Assembly: GCF_012489685.1 (NCBI RefSeq)
Contig: NC_080043.1
Span: forward strand, 53,218,289-53,282,288
DNA from: Lotus japonicus
Lineage: Eukaryota; Streptophyta; Magnoliopsida; Fabales; Fabaceae
DNA: 64,000 nucleotides
Direction of reading: 5' to 3'
Made by a program: the position numbers and the translations under genes. Positions 1 through 10,623 of this stretch are shown piece after piece; positions within the stretch are counted from its first letter, which is position 1, and each line of letters opens with the position of its first letter. The notes beneath the pieces were generated by a model. It did not search any database and had not been told where the DNA came from. It was given only the letters and a program-made list of their open reading frames with translations.

Positions 1-38
1 GGACCTCAGAGGAGAAGTCTCACTTTACAAGGTCCTTA

Positions 39-930
39 TTGTCAAAGGAAGATGAGATAAATCTGTGGCATCAAAAACTGGGTCATCTTAACCTCAAGAG
101 CATGCAGAAGATCATCACTGAAGAAGCAATCAGAGGTCTACCTAAGCTAAAGCTAGGTGAAGGAAGAATGTGTGGAGAATGCCAAATAGGCAAACAAACC
201 AAGATGTCGCACAAGATGCTCCAGCATGAGACTACAACAAAGGTCCTTGAACTCTTACACATGGATCTCATGGGTCCTATGCAAGTTGAAAGTCTGGATC
301 TCATGGGTCCTATCCAGAAACACTTGGGTGGACTTCATTAGTGAAAAGTGTGAGACATTTGAAATTTTCAAAAATCTATGCTTGAAACTTGAAAATGAGA
401 AGAGCAGTGTCATTGTAAGAATTAGGAGTGATCATGGAAACGAGTTTGAAAACTCTATGTTCTCTGAGTTCTGTGGATTAGAAGGAATAAGTCATGAGTT
501 CTTTGCACCTATCACACCTCAACAAAATGGTGTAGTTGAGAGGAAGAATAGAACTCTTCAGGAATCAGCTAGAGTCATGCTACATGCTAAGAAGATTCCC
601 TATCAGTTTTGGGGTGAAGCCATGAATATTTCCTGCTACATACATAACAAAGTTACTATTAGAGAAGGAACATCTTCTACTCAGTATGAATTATGGAAGG
701 GAAGGAAGCCTACAATGAAATATTTTCATGTTTTTGGGAGTAAATGCTATATTCTTGCAGATCGAGAGCAAAGAAGAAAGCTTGACCCTAAGAGTGATGT
801 AGGATTGTTCATGGGATACTCAACAAACAGTAGAGCCTATAAGGTGTATAACACTCACACAAAAACCATGATGGAATCATTTAATGTGATTGTTGATGAT
901 GTGCAAAGTGAGATGAAGGAAAGCATTTGA
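39..930 (+). pseudogene. copia pol: GAG-pre-integrase zinc finger and integrase core (degenerate)
   Basis: The first 85 or so codons encode the GAG-pre-integrase module with an HHCC zinc-binding pattern (WHQKLGHLN, later MCGEC). The integrase core follows with its acidic triad visible: Asp in LHMDLMGP, Asp in RSDHGNEF and Glu in QQNGVVERKNR. Near 255-325 a short stretch encoding DLMGP is duplicated in tandem and the frame changes. The segment that normally joins the first Asp to the TWV(D/N)FI block is missing. The frame then runs to a TGA at 928-930. In the family, integrase inserts the cDNA into chromosomes; this copy cannot make a normal enzyme. Confidence 0.85.
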
Positions 931-1022
931 GTGGAATATGATAATGTACTGAAAATGCAGGTGTTCTAGCCAATAACCTGGACATCGTACCTGAGACAAG
1001 TGTCACTGAGCAGGAAGACAAG

Positions 1023-2058
1023 TTGGTCACTTCAAATAAAGCTCCTTCAATCAGAATTCAGAAGATACATCCACAAGAAAATATTATTGGTGATCTTCAT
1101 GAAGGTGTCACAACTAGGTCCAGAAATCTCATTGCTCATGCTTGCTTCATATCCAAATTGGAACCCAAGAATGTTAATGAGGCACTAACTGATGAATACT
1201 GGATTAATGCAATGCAAGAAGAGCTGGAGCAGTTCAGGACAAATAAAGTCTGGGATTTGGTGTCAAGACCTGATGATGCAAATATAATTGGCACTAAGTG
1301 GATCTTCAAAAACAAGTCTGATGAACACGGTGTTGTCACTAGAAACAAAGCAAGATTAGTTGCTCAAGCCTATACTCAGATAAAAGGAGTTGATTTTGAT
1401 GAGACTTTTGCTCCAGTGGCCAGACTAGAATCTATCAGACTCCTGTTGGGAGTTGCTTGTTTGAAGAAATTCAGATAATACCAGATGGATGTAAAGAGTG
1501 CTTTTCTGAATGGGTATTTGAATGAGGAAGTTTATGTTGAGTAGCCTAAAGGATTCATAGATCCTCATTTTCCTGATCATGTGTACAAGCTGAGGAAAAC
1601 ACTGTATGGTTTGAAACAAGCACCAAGGGCTTGGTATGAGAGGCTCACTGAGTTTCTTGTCAGCAATGACTATTGCAAAGGAGGAATAGATAAGACACTG
1701 TTTGTGAAGAATGATAAAGAGAAGCTCATGATTGCACATATTTATGTGGATGATATTGTTTTTGGAGGAATGTCGAACACGATGGTGGAGCATTTCGTTC
1801 AACAAATGAAATCTGAGTTTGAAATGAGTTTAGTTGATGAACTGAACTATTTCTTAGGTCTTCAAGTCAAACAAATGGAGGATTCCATGTTCATCACTCA
1901 GAGCAAATATGCTAGAGGAATAGTCAAGAAGTTTGGTATTGAGAACTCAGGTCACAAAAGGACTCCAGTTGCAACTCATGTCAAATTAACCAAGGATGAC
2001 AAAGGAGAGGATGTTAATCAATGCTTGAACAGGAGTATGATTGATAGCTTATTGTATC
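1023..2058 (+). pseudogene. copia pol: reverse transcriptase (broken by stops and TRIM insertion)
   Basis: This is a copia-type RT (RVT_2). Recognisable blocks are the ALTDEYWINAMQEEL start, IIGTKWIFKNK, DETFAPVARLESIRLLL, YQMDVKSAFLNG, YGLKQAPRAWYERL and the YVDD catalytic motif at about 1743-1754, followed by ELNYFLGLQV. Stops interrupt it at about 1476 (TAA) and 1542 (TAG), each where family members have a sense codon. The frame is open again from 1581. It is cut off at 2058, where the TRIM begins, and resumes at 3381 after one copy of the target duplication GTATC. Confidence 0.88.
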
Positions 2059-2452
2059 TGTGACACCCGGGGCCGACGAAGGCGGGGAGTGATCGCCGGT
2101 GCAGTGAGGCACGGACAAGGAGCGGCTCCTGGCAGGCTTCTAGGCGGAGGGGCACATGAATGAACCGATCTCACACCCGAACAAGAGGTATTCCGAGACT
2201 GTATAGGGATGGACAATACAGTTGAGGAGGGCATAAGAGATTTGATTGGTACTACTCATGACAACAAGTTGCAACTTCTTTTCGGGAGCCCAACTCATAA
2301 GAACTCTATGGTTAAGTGTGCTAGCCTCGGAGCAATAATATGATGGGTGACCTCCTGGGAATTTTTCCCGGGAAGCGCACGAGTGAGGACAAAGCGTGCT
2401 AAAAAGACTCGTGTTGTTACCGTGAGGCCAGTCGTCAAGTCAGGATGTTACA
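2059..2452 (+). repeat. TRIM LTR copy 1
   Basis: First of three 394-bp terminal repeats. It starts TGTGACACCC and ends TGTTACA; the outermost bases TG and CA fit LTR ends. Its left neighbour is the copia RT target GTATC. Confidence 0.9.
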
Positions 2453-2454
2453 AT

Positions 2455-2466
2455 TGGTACCAGAGC
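2455..2466 (+). promoter_or_regulatory. TRIM primer-binding site 1 (tRNA-iMet type)
   Basis: TGGTACCAGAGC, one base different from the canonical plant PBS TGGTATCAGAGC, lies two bases after LTR 1. Confidence 0.85.
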
Positions 2467-2522
2467 CGACCTCTCCCAGTACGGTGTGGTTCGAGGACGA
2501 ACCAAGCGGAAGTTGGTGGGCC

Positions 2523-2916
2523 TGTGACACCCGGGGCCGACGAGGGCGGGGAGTGATCGCCGGTGCAGTGAGGCACGGACAAGGAGCGGCTCCTGGCAGG
2601 CTTCTAGGCGGAGGGGCACATGAATGAACCGATCTCACACCCGAACAAGAGGTATTCCGAGACTGTATAGGGATGGACTATACAGTTGAGGAGGGCATAA
2701 GAGATTTGACTGGTACTACTCATGACAACAAGTTGCAACTTCTTTTCGGGAGCCCAACACATAAGAACTCTATGGTTAAGTGTGCTAGCCTTGGAGCAAT
2801 ATTATGATGGGTGATCTCCTGGGAAGTTTTCCCGAGAAGCGCGCGAGTAAGGACAAAGCGCGCTGAAAAGACTCGTGTTGTTACCGTGAGGCTAGTCGTC
2901 AAGTCAGGATGTTACA
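2523..2916 (+). repeat. TRIM LTR copy 2 (middle)
   Basis: Middle 394-bp LTR, nearly identical to copies 1 and 3, with 70-bp internal segments on both sides. It acts as the 3' LTR of one unit and the 5' LTR of the next. Confidence 0.9.
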
Positions 2917-2918
2917 AT

Positions 2919-2930
2919 TGGTATCAGAGC
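2919..2930 (+). promoter_or_regulatory. TRIM primer-binding site 2 (tRNA-iMet type)
   Basis: Exact TGGTATCAGAGC two bases after LTR 2. Confidence 0.88.
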
Positions 2931-2986
2931 CGACCTCTCCCAATACGGTGTGGTTCGAGGACGAACCAAGCGGAAGTTGGTGGGCC

Positions 2987-3380
2987 TGTGACACCCGGGG
3001 CCGACAAGGGCGGGGAGTGATCGCCGGTGCAATGAGGCACGGACAAGGAGCGGCTCCTGGCAGGCTTCTAGGCGGAGGGGCACATGAATGAACCAATCTC
3101 ACACCCGAACAAGAGGTATTCCGAGACTGTATAGGGATGGACTATACAGGTTAGGAGGGCATAAGAGATTTGATTGGTACTACTCATGACAACAAGTTGC
3201 AACTTCTTTTCGGGAGCCCAACTCATAAGAACTCTATGGTTAAGTGTGCTAGCCTTGGAGCAATATTATGATGGGTGACCTCCTGGGAAGTTTTCCCGGG
3301 AAGCGCGCGAGTGAGGACAAAGCGCGCTGAAAAGACTCGTGTTGTTACCATGAGGCCAGTCGTCAAGTCAGGATGTTACA
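2987..3380 (+). repeat. TRIM LTR copy 3
   Basis: Third 394-bp LTR, ending in TGTTACA and followed directly by the second GTATC copy and the resumed copia sequence. Confidence 0.9.
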
Positions 3381-4001
3381 GTATCTTACTGCAAGCAGGC
3401 CAAATATAATGTTTGATGTTGGAGTGTGTGCAAGATATCAAGCTGCACCCAAGACTAGTTATCTGCTGCAAGTGAAGAGGATTATCAAATACATTAATGG
3501 TACAAGTGACTATGGTAATCTCTAGACTCATGATCTAACTCCTCTTTGGTAGGTTATTGTGATGCAGATTGGGGAGGTAGTGCTGATGATAGGAAAAGCA
3601 CATCTGGAGGTTGCTTTTTCTTAGGAAATAATCTTATCTCCTGGTTCAGTAAAAAGCAAAATTGTGTATCTTTGTCATCTGCAGAGGCAGAGTATATTGC
3701 AGCAGGAAGTAGTTGTACTCAGCTAGTATGGATGAAACAAATGCTCAAAGAGTACAATGTTGAACAAGATGCCATGACATTGTAATGCGACAATCTCAAT
3801 GCTATTAACATCTCAAAGAATCCAATCCAGCACAGCAGAACAAAACACATTGACATTAGGCATCATTTTATTAGGGATTTGGTGGAGGACAAAATCATGA
3901 ATTTGGAGCATGTTACAACTGACAAGCAATTGGCTGATATTTTCACAAAACCCCTTGATGCAAGCACATTTGACAAATTAAGAGAAAGTCTTGGGATTTG
4001 A
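3381..4001 (+). pseudogene. copia pol: RNase H and C-terminus (degenerate)
   Basis: After the TRIM the copia frame resumes with the RT thumb/connection and the RNase H domain: YLTASRPNIMFDV, VKRIIKYINGT, GYCDADWGGSADDRKSTSG, SAEAEYIAAG, SRTKHIDIRHHFIRD and the LADIFTKPL tail near the end. RNase H normally removes the RNA strand from the RNA:DNA hybrid. Stops occur near 3523 (TAG) and 3783 (TAA), and the frame ends in a TGA at 3999-4001. Together with 1023-2058 it forms one interrupted pol gene. Confidence 0.88.
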
Positions 4002-4219
4002 TTAAGTGAAGATTGGTCGCAATCAATGCATGAGCAGTTGTTAACGGCTAGTTTTTATTAATCATGATTAACTGCCAATGTGATGCCAGCAGAGAGAGCA
4101 TTGCACCCCAACGGGCCATTTGTCTTCACTTCTCAACTGCTTGTGTTTTTGTTTTCTGAAATCCTTATTTCTCTCTCAATTGTTCTCTGTTTGTCTTGTT
4201 CAGTTCTTGTCACTTCAAC

Positions 4220-4510
4220 ATGTCTCAATCCTTAGGAAGGGTTGATTCTACTGATGCAACGACTGTCACAAAAAAGTATGGTGTTAGTTTCATGGGTCTG
4301 AAAAGTGGGTCTTCAACAACCACTTCATCCAAGAATGTGAAATCCCAATCTCAATCAAGGAAGAAAGCGAGAACACCATAAAGGAAGCAGTACAAATCAC
4401 GCCTTCATGGAGATGGTTCCTCACATGCAAATCTTGAAGATGTTCCCTCTGATGAAGAAGAACCCTTTCATGATGCTCCTGCAAGCAGCAATGAGGAAGA
4501 AACCCCCATG
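4220..4510 (+). pseudogene. SIRE-type env-like ORF, N-terminal part (interrupted)
   Basis: About 220 bp after pol, an ATG opens a frame rich in Ser, Thr and Lys (MSQSLGRVDSTDATT; SQSQSRKKARTP). A TAA interrupts it at 4379-4381, and an acidic stretch (DVPSDEEEPFHD) follows in the same frame. It is cut at 4510 by the solo LTR and continues at 6762. The position downstream of RNase H and the low-complexity N-terminus match the env-like ORF of SIRE/Maximus elements. In that family an envelope role is proposed, not proven. I see no clear signal peptide here. Confidence 0.6.
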
Positions 4511-6756
4511 TGTAACACCCTCTAAACCCCGCATAAATATTATAGCTTAAATCAGAGTAAAATGCATAACACAGAGGATGCTCATAATAAATATATAAAT
4601 TCCAACTTTAATGTCATAACATTATATGCATAGCACAACAGATTTATTTCAACTACAAGATAAAACATAATCCAAAAATAAATAAAGGGAGGTCACAAAA
4701 TAACTCTTAACATCAAGGTACAAAACTAAGCGTTTCCCAGTGTTACATAACAGAGCATGACTCCCCTAACTAGACCATAAATGAAAGACTAGCTCCTCCT
4801 ACTAACCCTCGCGAGAAGCTTCACTATCCTCGGTACCTGAGTGATGTCGCATAGAACATCATTCCAACAGAAGGGTGAGAACTCATATCATATGGATAAG
4901 CATAATAATAAATAATGTAAAAGCCTATCTATTCCACATAAATTCTTCATACTTCACTAACAAATTATAAATTATGTAATTTAATATAATCAATCAATCT
5001 CACAGTTATGACAATACTCAATAATTCATAGCATCAAGTAAGCAAATATTATTTTCTTCAATTACCACAACATCAAATCTCAAAAAATATCAGAATTATC
5101 ATTAATTAGCATCAACAACTCTCTAACACATGACTCAAGTGAGACCCGTGCAAATGCCTTTGCAACCAAAGTTGTTATCCTTAGCGGTATCACCGCGTCC
5201 ACTCCAGACAGATAACCACCAATAAAGCCCTCGCTCTAGGCTTCAAAACCACTCTAGTTTTGGGACAAGTCACTAGCCTCCACGAGAACTAGCAAACATT
5301 GCCTCTTGACAACTATGCAGTGTATCGTGCAAAACTCAACTAACATATGCATATTCACACCATCTCCAAGTCTTAATTATTTTAGCATATTCATCACCTC
5401 ATCACCAGCTCAACAATTCAAATCATCTCCAATTTCACAAAACACACTTACATGTTATCAATCACACAACTTGCAATCATAGTAACTTAACAACTTAACA
5501 CATAACATCAATTCAGAAATAACATCATATGATCAACTATTAAACAAATGTAAATTAAATATAATTCATATATAGTAGGCTCTGCAACTATTATACAAAA
5601 ATTGGATTCTTCCTAATTTTCTCCAAAAACTCGTCATCTCTCTGCATCATCCCCTCATGCGCGCACTACCGCGCGCACCACTATCTACATGCGTCACCTC
5701 CCTCGCGCGCAACCCTTGTCCTGGCCACGCGCCACCGCACCTTGCGCATTACCATGCGCGCGCACGACATCTTTTTTCGAAAACAACATTTGCACCTAAA
5801 ATGACTCATTTTATTCAAAACGGTTATAAACTGTACAACAACCTAGGCGAATTTTTAAATACCTCAAATACACTCAGAAAAATCCAATATTTTTATCATG
5901 GTTCCCTATACACGTGTTGTAAACCCTGTAAATTTTCAAGTCAAAATACGAAGTAAACAATTCATGAAAAATCTAACTCTAACTGCAGTTCGTGAGAAAC
6001 GAGACAGCTTAACCTATTCTCACTAAAACACCTATAACTCGAGCTACAGACGTCGGAACGACATGAAACCAGCGGCAAAAGTTTCATAACAAAAAGTGCT
6101 ACAACTCTTATGAAGATTACTTCTTCAAATTCGGTCATTAACACAGCTCGAAAAATGGTACAAGAGCTCGTAAATTTCCCGCGCGCAACCCGCGCATCAT
6201 GCACGCCTATATTCTACCCCCAAAATTCATCTTAAAATCAAACCCTAAATATTTCGATTTAGGAATTTATGCATCCTAGGGTTTCTAAATCACGCTTCCT
6301 ATCATTACCCACTATCATACTAATCCATAGAACATGAATCCAAACCTTTACCTCTTGAAGATCAAATTCTATGTTTTTCTTCTCTGTTCTCCTCTCCTTC
6401 TCTGTTTTCAAGCTTCTTTTCTTCTGCTCTGCTAACTTCTCCAATTCTCAAATTCTGATTTTTCCCTTTCTAATTCACTCCTAACCCTTAAATAGTCTTA
6501 CAATGGGCCTCACTCCCAACTACTCACTTAAAACCTAAAACCCTTATTTATCTAAATCTTATACTATATCACATAAGATTTAAATAATAATCACATATAT
6601 CACTCATATACAATTTAAATAATTTACTCACTCCATATACCACATAATCACTTAATTATCTAATAAAATCACATAATTCATCAAATTACCATATAGCATA
6701 ATAATAATTAAACTAAAATAATAAATAACCTAATAATGGAAAAATAGGGTGTTACA
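4511..6756 (-). mobile_element. Solo LTR L1, probably minus orientation
   Basis: The 2246-bp insert runs from TGTAACACCC to GGGTGTTACA and is flanked by CCATG on both sides (4506-4510 and 6757-6761), interrupting the env-like frame. No primer site, second LTR or coding domain is visible, so it is a solo LTR. Minus orientation is inferred from a TATA-like CTATTTAAGG (minus, 6486-6495), followed by a purine-rich leader and a GTAAAG donor-like site near 6350. This is the arrangement seen in other LTRs of the window. The right part is AT-rich; 5640-5770 is unusually GC-rich with repeated GCGCGC. The 99-aa plus-strand ORF there shows no recognisable domain. Confidence 0.85.
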
Positions 6757-6761
6757 CCATG

Positions 6762-8356
6762 GGTTCCGATCGTGATGTTGTGCCCGATGTCGAGGCATCT
6801 GCTCCTCAGGACACATATATTCCTCAAGAAACCCCAATTCCAGAAATCCCTGATGATGAGGATGTGATCGTTGAAGAGATAGTTCCCACTGAGACTGTTA
6901 CATCTCCTCCATCTTCAAAGAAGGGTGATAAAGGGTCTCTATCCTCTGAAGATACCCACTCTGATGATCCAACTCAAGTTCCTCTTCAGAACATCTCTGA
7001 TGGCGATGATTCTGATGATGATGAAGTTTCTCTGTCTGAGACACTTCCTTGTTGCACGTTTGAAAAGGAAAAGAAGGACCACTGCAAATGAAGCCCCTTC
7101 TGTTCCTCAGAAGAAGACCAAACCTTCTCCTGCTACTTCTAAGTCCATGAAAAAGGGTTTGAAAGGGAAAGGCAAAGCAAAAGTTGAGAAAAACAAGAGT
7201 GAGAAGAAGAAAAAGGCTCCTGCTATTGTTTCTGAGTCTGAGTCAGATGTTGAAGCAGATGCCCCAGACATCGTGCCTGCTGAGAAGAAGAATGTCCCTG
7301 CTACCCTTCTTGACAATGTCTCTTTCCATTATGAAGAAAATGTTCTCAAATGGAACTATGTTTATCAAAGGAGACTAGCCATTGAAAGGGAAGTTGGTTC
7401 TGATGTGCTTGAGTGCAAGGAAGTTATGGCACTTATTGAGAAGGTTCAGACTTCAGATGATGAAAATTGTTCTACTAGTTGGTGTATGTTTTGAGAGGCT
7501 TGTGAAGGAATTTTTGGTGAATTTGTCTGTGGAAGTGGGACTTCCTGAGAGTGATGAATACAGGAAGGTGTATGTCAAGGAAAAACGCATGAAGTTTTCT
7601 CCTGATGTGATCAACAAAGCACTTGGAAGAAGTGTTGCTGTTGTGGTTGATGAAGAGCTATCCTTGGATGTGATTACCAAGGAACTCACTACTGGGAAGG
7701 TTTAGAAATGGCCAAAGAACAAGCTGTTATCCACTGGGAATCTCAGTGTGAAATATGCAATCCTTAACAGGATTGGTGCTGTGAATTGGGTCCCTACCCA
7801 ACATACCCTTTCCATCTCTGCCACTCTTGCAAGGTTAATTTACAAGATTGGTACTATGGTTTCTGTTGATTTTGGTACTTTTGTTTTTTAACAGTCCTTG
7901 AAGCATGCAGAGACATGTGATGTGCAGTTGCCTATCTCTTTTCCTTCTCTGATCACAGAGATGATTCTGCAACAGCATCCCAAGATAGTCAAGGATGATG
8001 AGGAGGCTATGCCCAAAGGTGCTCCTATCTCCTTGGACCATCGTTTATTTTCTGGGCCTTATGTCCTAGACATTGATGTGTCATCCAGCAGGACATATGC
8101 TTCTACTTCAGTGAGTAAGTCTGGAAGAAGGGCTATTATTGATGAATTGCAGGCTGTTTCTAAGGCTCTTCAGGAGACTATCACTACAAGGAAACTCAAG
8201 GTGGATGAGTTGCTGCTTAAGCTTCAAGAGGAAGAGGACCAAGAGGGTGAGCCAAGTGATGCCAATGCGGCTGCTGCAGATGCAAGCACTGATCAAGAGG
8301 GAGAATCTGATGAGAATGGAGATGAAACTGGGGAGGAATCCAGTTCTGATGATTAG
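6762..8356 (+). pseudogene. SIRE-type env-like ORF, C-terminal part (frameshifted)
   Basis: This continues the 4220-4510 frame after the solo LTR. An acidic Ser/Pro/Glu-rich region (about 6762-7080) is followed by a very Lys-rich region (KGKGKAKVEKNKSEKKKKAP). A conserved-looking globular block follows (SFHYEENVLKWNYVYQRRLA, then FERLVKEFLVNLSVEVGLPE, then KEKRMKFSPDVINKALGRSV). The C-terminus (7898-8356) has a predicted coiled-coil stretch (DELQAVSKALQETITTRKLK) and an acidic tail ending at TAG 8354-8356. The frame shifts around 7085 and 7480, and stops follow near 7705 and 7890. The block SFHYEEN...FSPDVIN resembles the domain common in plant env-like or 'putative plant transposon' proteins. 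Molecular function is unknown. Confidence 0.65.
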
Positions 8357-8780
8357 GATTTGTTGTATCTTAATGCTATTTGTTTGTTTTTGTCTGACTG
8401 TATTTGAGCACCCTTTGCCAAATTTGTGTTAAAAAGGGGGAGTAGCTACTAGTATGATTTGGTATGTACTAATCTGAAGCCTACACTCAAGAATTCAAGA
8501 CTAAGTTGTTTATTGTTTGTTTTTGTGGAAGACAAGTGTGTTTGTGTTGTTCTCCAAGTTGTTGCTAATGTTTGTTAGTTAGCTTGTTCTTGTTTCTAGT
8601 TACTTGCTAGTTACATTATTGTGATGTGTGCATCAGGAAGCTGTCAAGGATGTGCTATTTGTTTGTGTGTTGTGGGCTGCACTATTTGAGGGGGAGTTCC
8701 GTTGTTAAGGGGGGGGGGGGGTATGTGTATCTTCTGAGTTACTCAAGTTGTTTTAGACAAAATTTGACAAAGGGAGACAT
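8357..8780 (+). other. copia 3' untranslated region with several purine tracts
   Basis: Between the env-like stop and the 3' LTR there are three purine-rich tracts: AAAAAGGGGGAGTAG near 8433, GAGGGGGAGTT near 8689, and a G-run at about 8709-8720. A fourth, ACAAAGGGAGACAT, abuts the LTR at 8767-8780 and is the best candidate for the plus-strand primer (PPT). No gene is seen here; the 78-aa ORF at 8626 has no recognisable features. Confidence 0.6.
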
Positions 8781-9554
8781 TGTTGTTACTTTTGGTTGTC
8801 TTGCATTTTTTCCAAAACAACCTGATGTCGAAGCAGATGTTGTGACATCTGCCTATGTGTAGCCCAGGACATTAGTCCATGACTTGGAGTGCTTATGTGT
8901 GCCCTGGAAATCTGGTGAAGATTTTACTGTGGTTACTTACGGTTTAAGTAATTGTATTCTGGTTGTTTAATTTGGGCTGGTTTAATTGTTGAAACAATCT
9001 CTGATTGAAGATTTGTTTCTATTGTGTTAATGGTGATTGACTTGTAAACACAATCATCATTTATGTAAGATTGCGTTTTAATCTGTTGTTGTTGGACTAC
9101 TGCTTCAGCCTCTGGAAACCCTAATGTGGCTGCTGATGCTTATATATATTGAAGACCTAAAACGTGAAGACTACTGAAGCTATTGAGAGAATCAGATCAA
9201 GTGTTTTAGGGTTGTTAATTGTGTTAGTCCTTGTATGGCAGTGGTTGAGAGAAACTGAGAGAGGCTCTTATACTTAGGTCGATATACTAAGTAGAAATAC
9301 ACTGGGTAGATTAGGAAGAGAACTATGAGCTGTGGTGTTGATGAGTGTCTGTAGTTCCTGAATCTTGAGATAATAAATATCTTTTCTTTGGGTGCGAACC
9401 CTCCAGACGTAGGTGAAGTTTCACCGAACTGGGTTAACAACTTTGATGTTGCGTCTTATTTATTTTATGTTTTTACTCTTCACTGTTATTTGATTATCTA
9501 AGCAATTGCATAAGCCTTGCGTAGGACATCTTCTATACGGGAACTAGAATTTCA
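8781..9554 (+). repeat. SIRE-like 3' LTR
   Basis: The LTR starts at TGTTGTTAC directly after the purine tract and ends near TAGAATTTCA (9554). The right end is inferred: sequence after it resembles a Tekay-type LTR (compare 57768 onwards). The length of about 774 bp cannot be confirmed because the 5' LTR is outside the window. The left part contains a near-palindrome (GCAGATGTTGTGACATCTGC, 8833-8852). Confidence 0.65.
9141..9150 (+). promoter_or_regulatory. TATA-like box of the SIRE-like LTR
   Basis: TATATATATT lies in the right half of the LTR, preceded by GATGCT and followed by GAAGACC. Its position, some 400 bp before the LTR end, suits a U3 promoter with R-U5 downstream. Confidence 0.5.
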
Positions 9555-10021
9555 ATATTAATTGTCTTTTGTCGTAGAATTGACATTTACCTTAGGGTAT
9601 TTTTAGAGACAATATGTTAGCTAGAACACATGACGACGTGATGGGTGAGGTCGTACGTTGATTGGCTAATCATATTGTACCATTCATACATATTGAGGTT
9701 AATACACAATGGGATGTCGGACCTTTCCTAAAATTGTCATAAGACCCGGGTTTTCACATAAGAACACTACGTGTGGTTCTTAGTAGCAGACGGAAATGGC
9801 AGACCTGTGGGTTACGACTGATCTTCTACATTTGTTTGGTGTAAGAGACGCTCGAGCGGAAATGGTTAAACATTAGGCCGGTGTTAGGACTGACTCGTTG
9901 GTGCCCATCTCATCATGCATTCTGCCTTGTTGATTTGATATTGTTGAATATCATTATGTTTCTTGAAACCTGGATGAGTTGTCATTATTTGTCTATTGTT
10001 ATTTCTTTTGATGTTATGATA
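9555..10021 (+). repeat. Fragment of a Tekay-type LTR
   Basis: This stretch matches the middle of the LTR at 55347-59393. Shared stretches include TGTCTTTTGTC, GACATTTACCTTAGG versus GACTGTTACCTTAGG, TTTTAGAGACA, AGAACACGTG-like AGAACACATGACGACGTG, TCATAAGACCCGG, AGTAGCAGAC and GGAAATGG. It is truncated on the left by the copia insertion and ends near 10021, where Tat-type pol sequence begins without an LTR terminus, implying a deletion. It has no coding capacity. Confidence 0.7.
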
Positions 10022-10137
10022 CTTACATGTGCCGGGAATCGATCCCAACTTCATCAGCCACCAGCTTGCTATCTCGCCAGATGCCAAAGCAGTGGTCCAA
10101 GAGAAGAGGAAGATGGGAGAAGGGAATATGAAGGGAA
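10022..10137 (+). pseudogene. T1 (Tat-type gypsy) reverse transcriptase, first piece
   Basis: A short piece encodes PGIDPNFISHQLAISPDAK and then AVVQEKRKMGEG, which is the conserved start of RT in Tat-lineage gypsy elements (compare T2 at about 40380-40460). It is cut at 10137 by a solo LTR and resumes at 14581 after the duplicated GGGAA. The upstream part of this element (gag, protease, 5' LTR) has been lost at the 10021 junction. Confidence 0.75.
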
Positions 10138-10623
10138 TGTAACACCCCGATTTCGGTGGCGCCACTTTAGTAACCAAAGATAAAATAAAGCAGAAAAGCA
10201 GGTATTTTTTTTTCGTTTTCTTTTTAAATAAAAAGACTTGTCGAATTTAAAGACTCAACCCAATCGCGATTAACAGCGACTAACATACAATAAAAGCATA
10301 GCCCTCGCTGCAACCAAAATCATCGTCACGAGTGTCATCGAGTGACAGAAAGTAACACCTAGTAACTAAAAGTAATGCCCAACGGCAAACAAGTGCGACC
10401 CATAGATAGAGTCATAAGTTTTATAAATACAGTCCTCCAAAAAGTAAGTTAGCCCATAACGGCTTCCAAAAGACCTCGTACGTCCGACAAACTCCCTGTG
10501 ATCCTCATGGAAGAGAACCACACAAAAAGCTAATAGTCGGGGACCTACCCTGCCCCAAAATAAGAAATGAAAATCAGAGCTATGACAACGAAACCCTATG
10601 TACTACACCCCTAACATCGACCC

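Larger units (their letters stand above)
2059..3380 (+). mobile_element. TRIM retrotransposon with three LTRs in tandem (LTR-int-LTR-int-LTR)
   Basis: The 1322-bp insert begins TGTGACACCC and ends GATGTTACA. It is flanked by a 5-bp duplication GTATC (2054-2058 and 3381-3385). It consists of three 394-bp LTRs separated by two 70-bp internal segments. Each internal segment begins two bases after an LTR with a primer-binding site for initiator tRNA-Met (TGGTACCAGAGC, TGGTATCAGAGC) and ends in a short G-rich run before the next LTR. There is no coding capacity, so it must borrow enzymes from other elements; this is the definition of a TRIM (terminal-repeat retrotransposon in miniature). The extra LTR suggests unequal recombination between LTRs or insertion of a tandem cDNA. 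A related unit occurs at 28649-29058. ORFs here repeat in every unit and look fortuitous. Confidence 0.92.
1..9554 (+). mobile_element. SIRE/Maximus-like Ty1-copia retrotransposon, 3' part (5' end outside window)
   Basis: The window opens inside the internal region of a copia element. In order it shows the GAG-pre-integrase zinc finger, integrase core, reverse transcriptase, RNase H, a long env-like reading frame, a purine-rich tract and a 3' LTR ending near 9554. Integrase before RT is the copia (Pseudoviridae) order, and an env-like ORF downstream of RNase H is characteristic of the SIRE/Maximus lineage. The coding regions carry stops, frameshifts and a small deletion, so the element is dead. 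It is interrupted by a TRIM (2059-3380) and a solo LTR (4511-6756), each with a perfect 5-bp duplication. It appears to have inserted into a Tekay-type LTR, because sequence resembling 57768-58300 begins just after its right end. The 5' LTR, primer site and gag lie outside the window. Confidence 0.88.

Noticed and set aside
2455..2466. tRNA-Met gene
   Set aside because: Only the 12-nt primer-binding complement is present, not a tRNA cloverleaf.
2435..3102. Repeated 60-69-aa ORFs on both strands in the TRIM
   Set aside because: They recur once per repeat unit, overlap on both strands and show no domain; they are by-products of LTR repetition.
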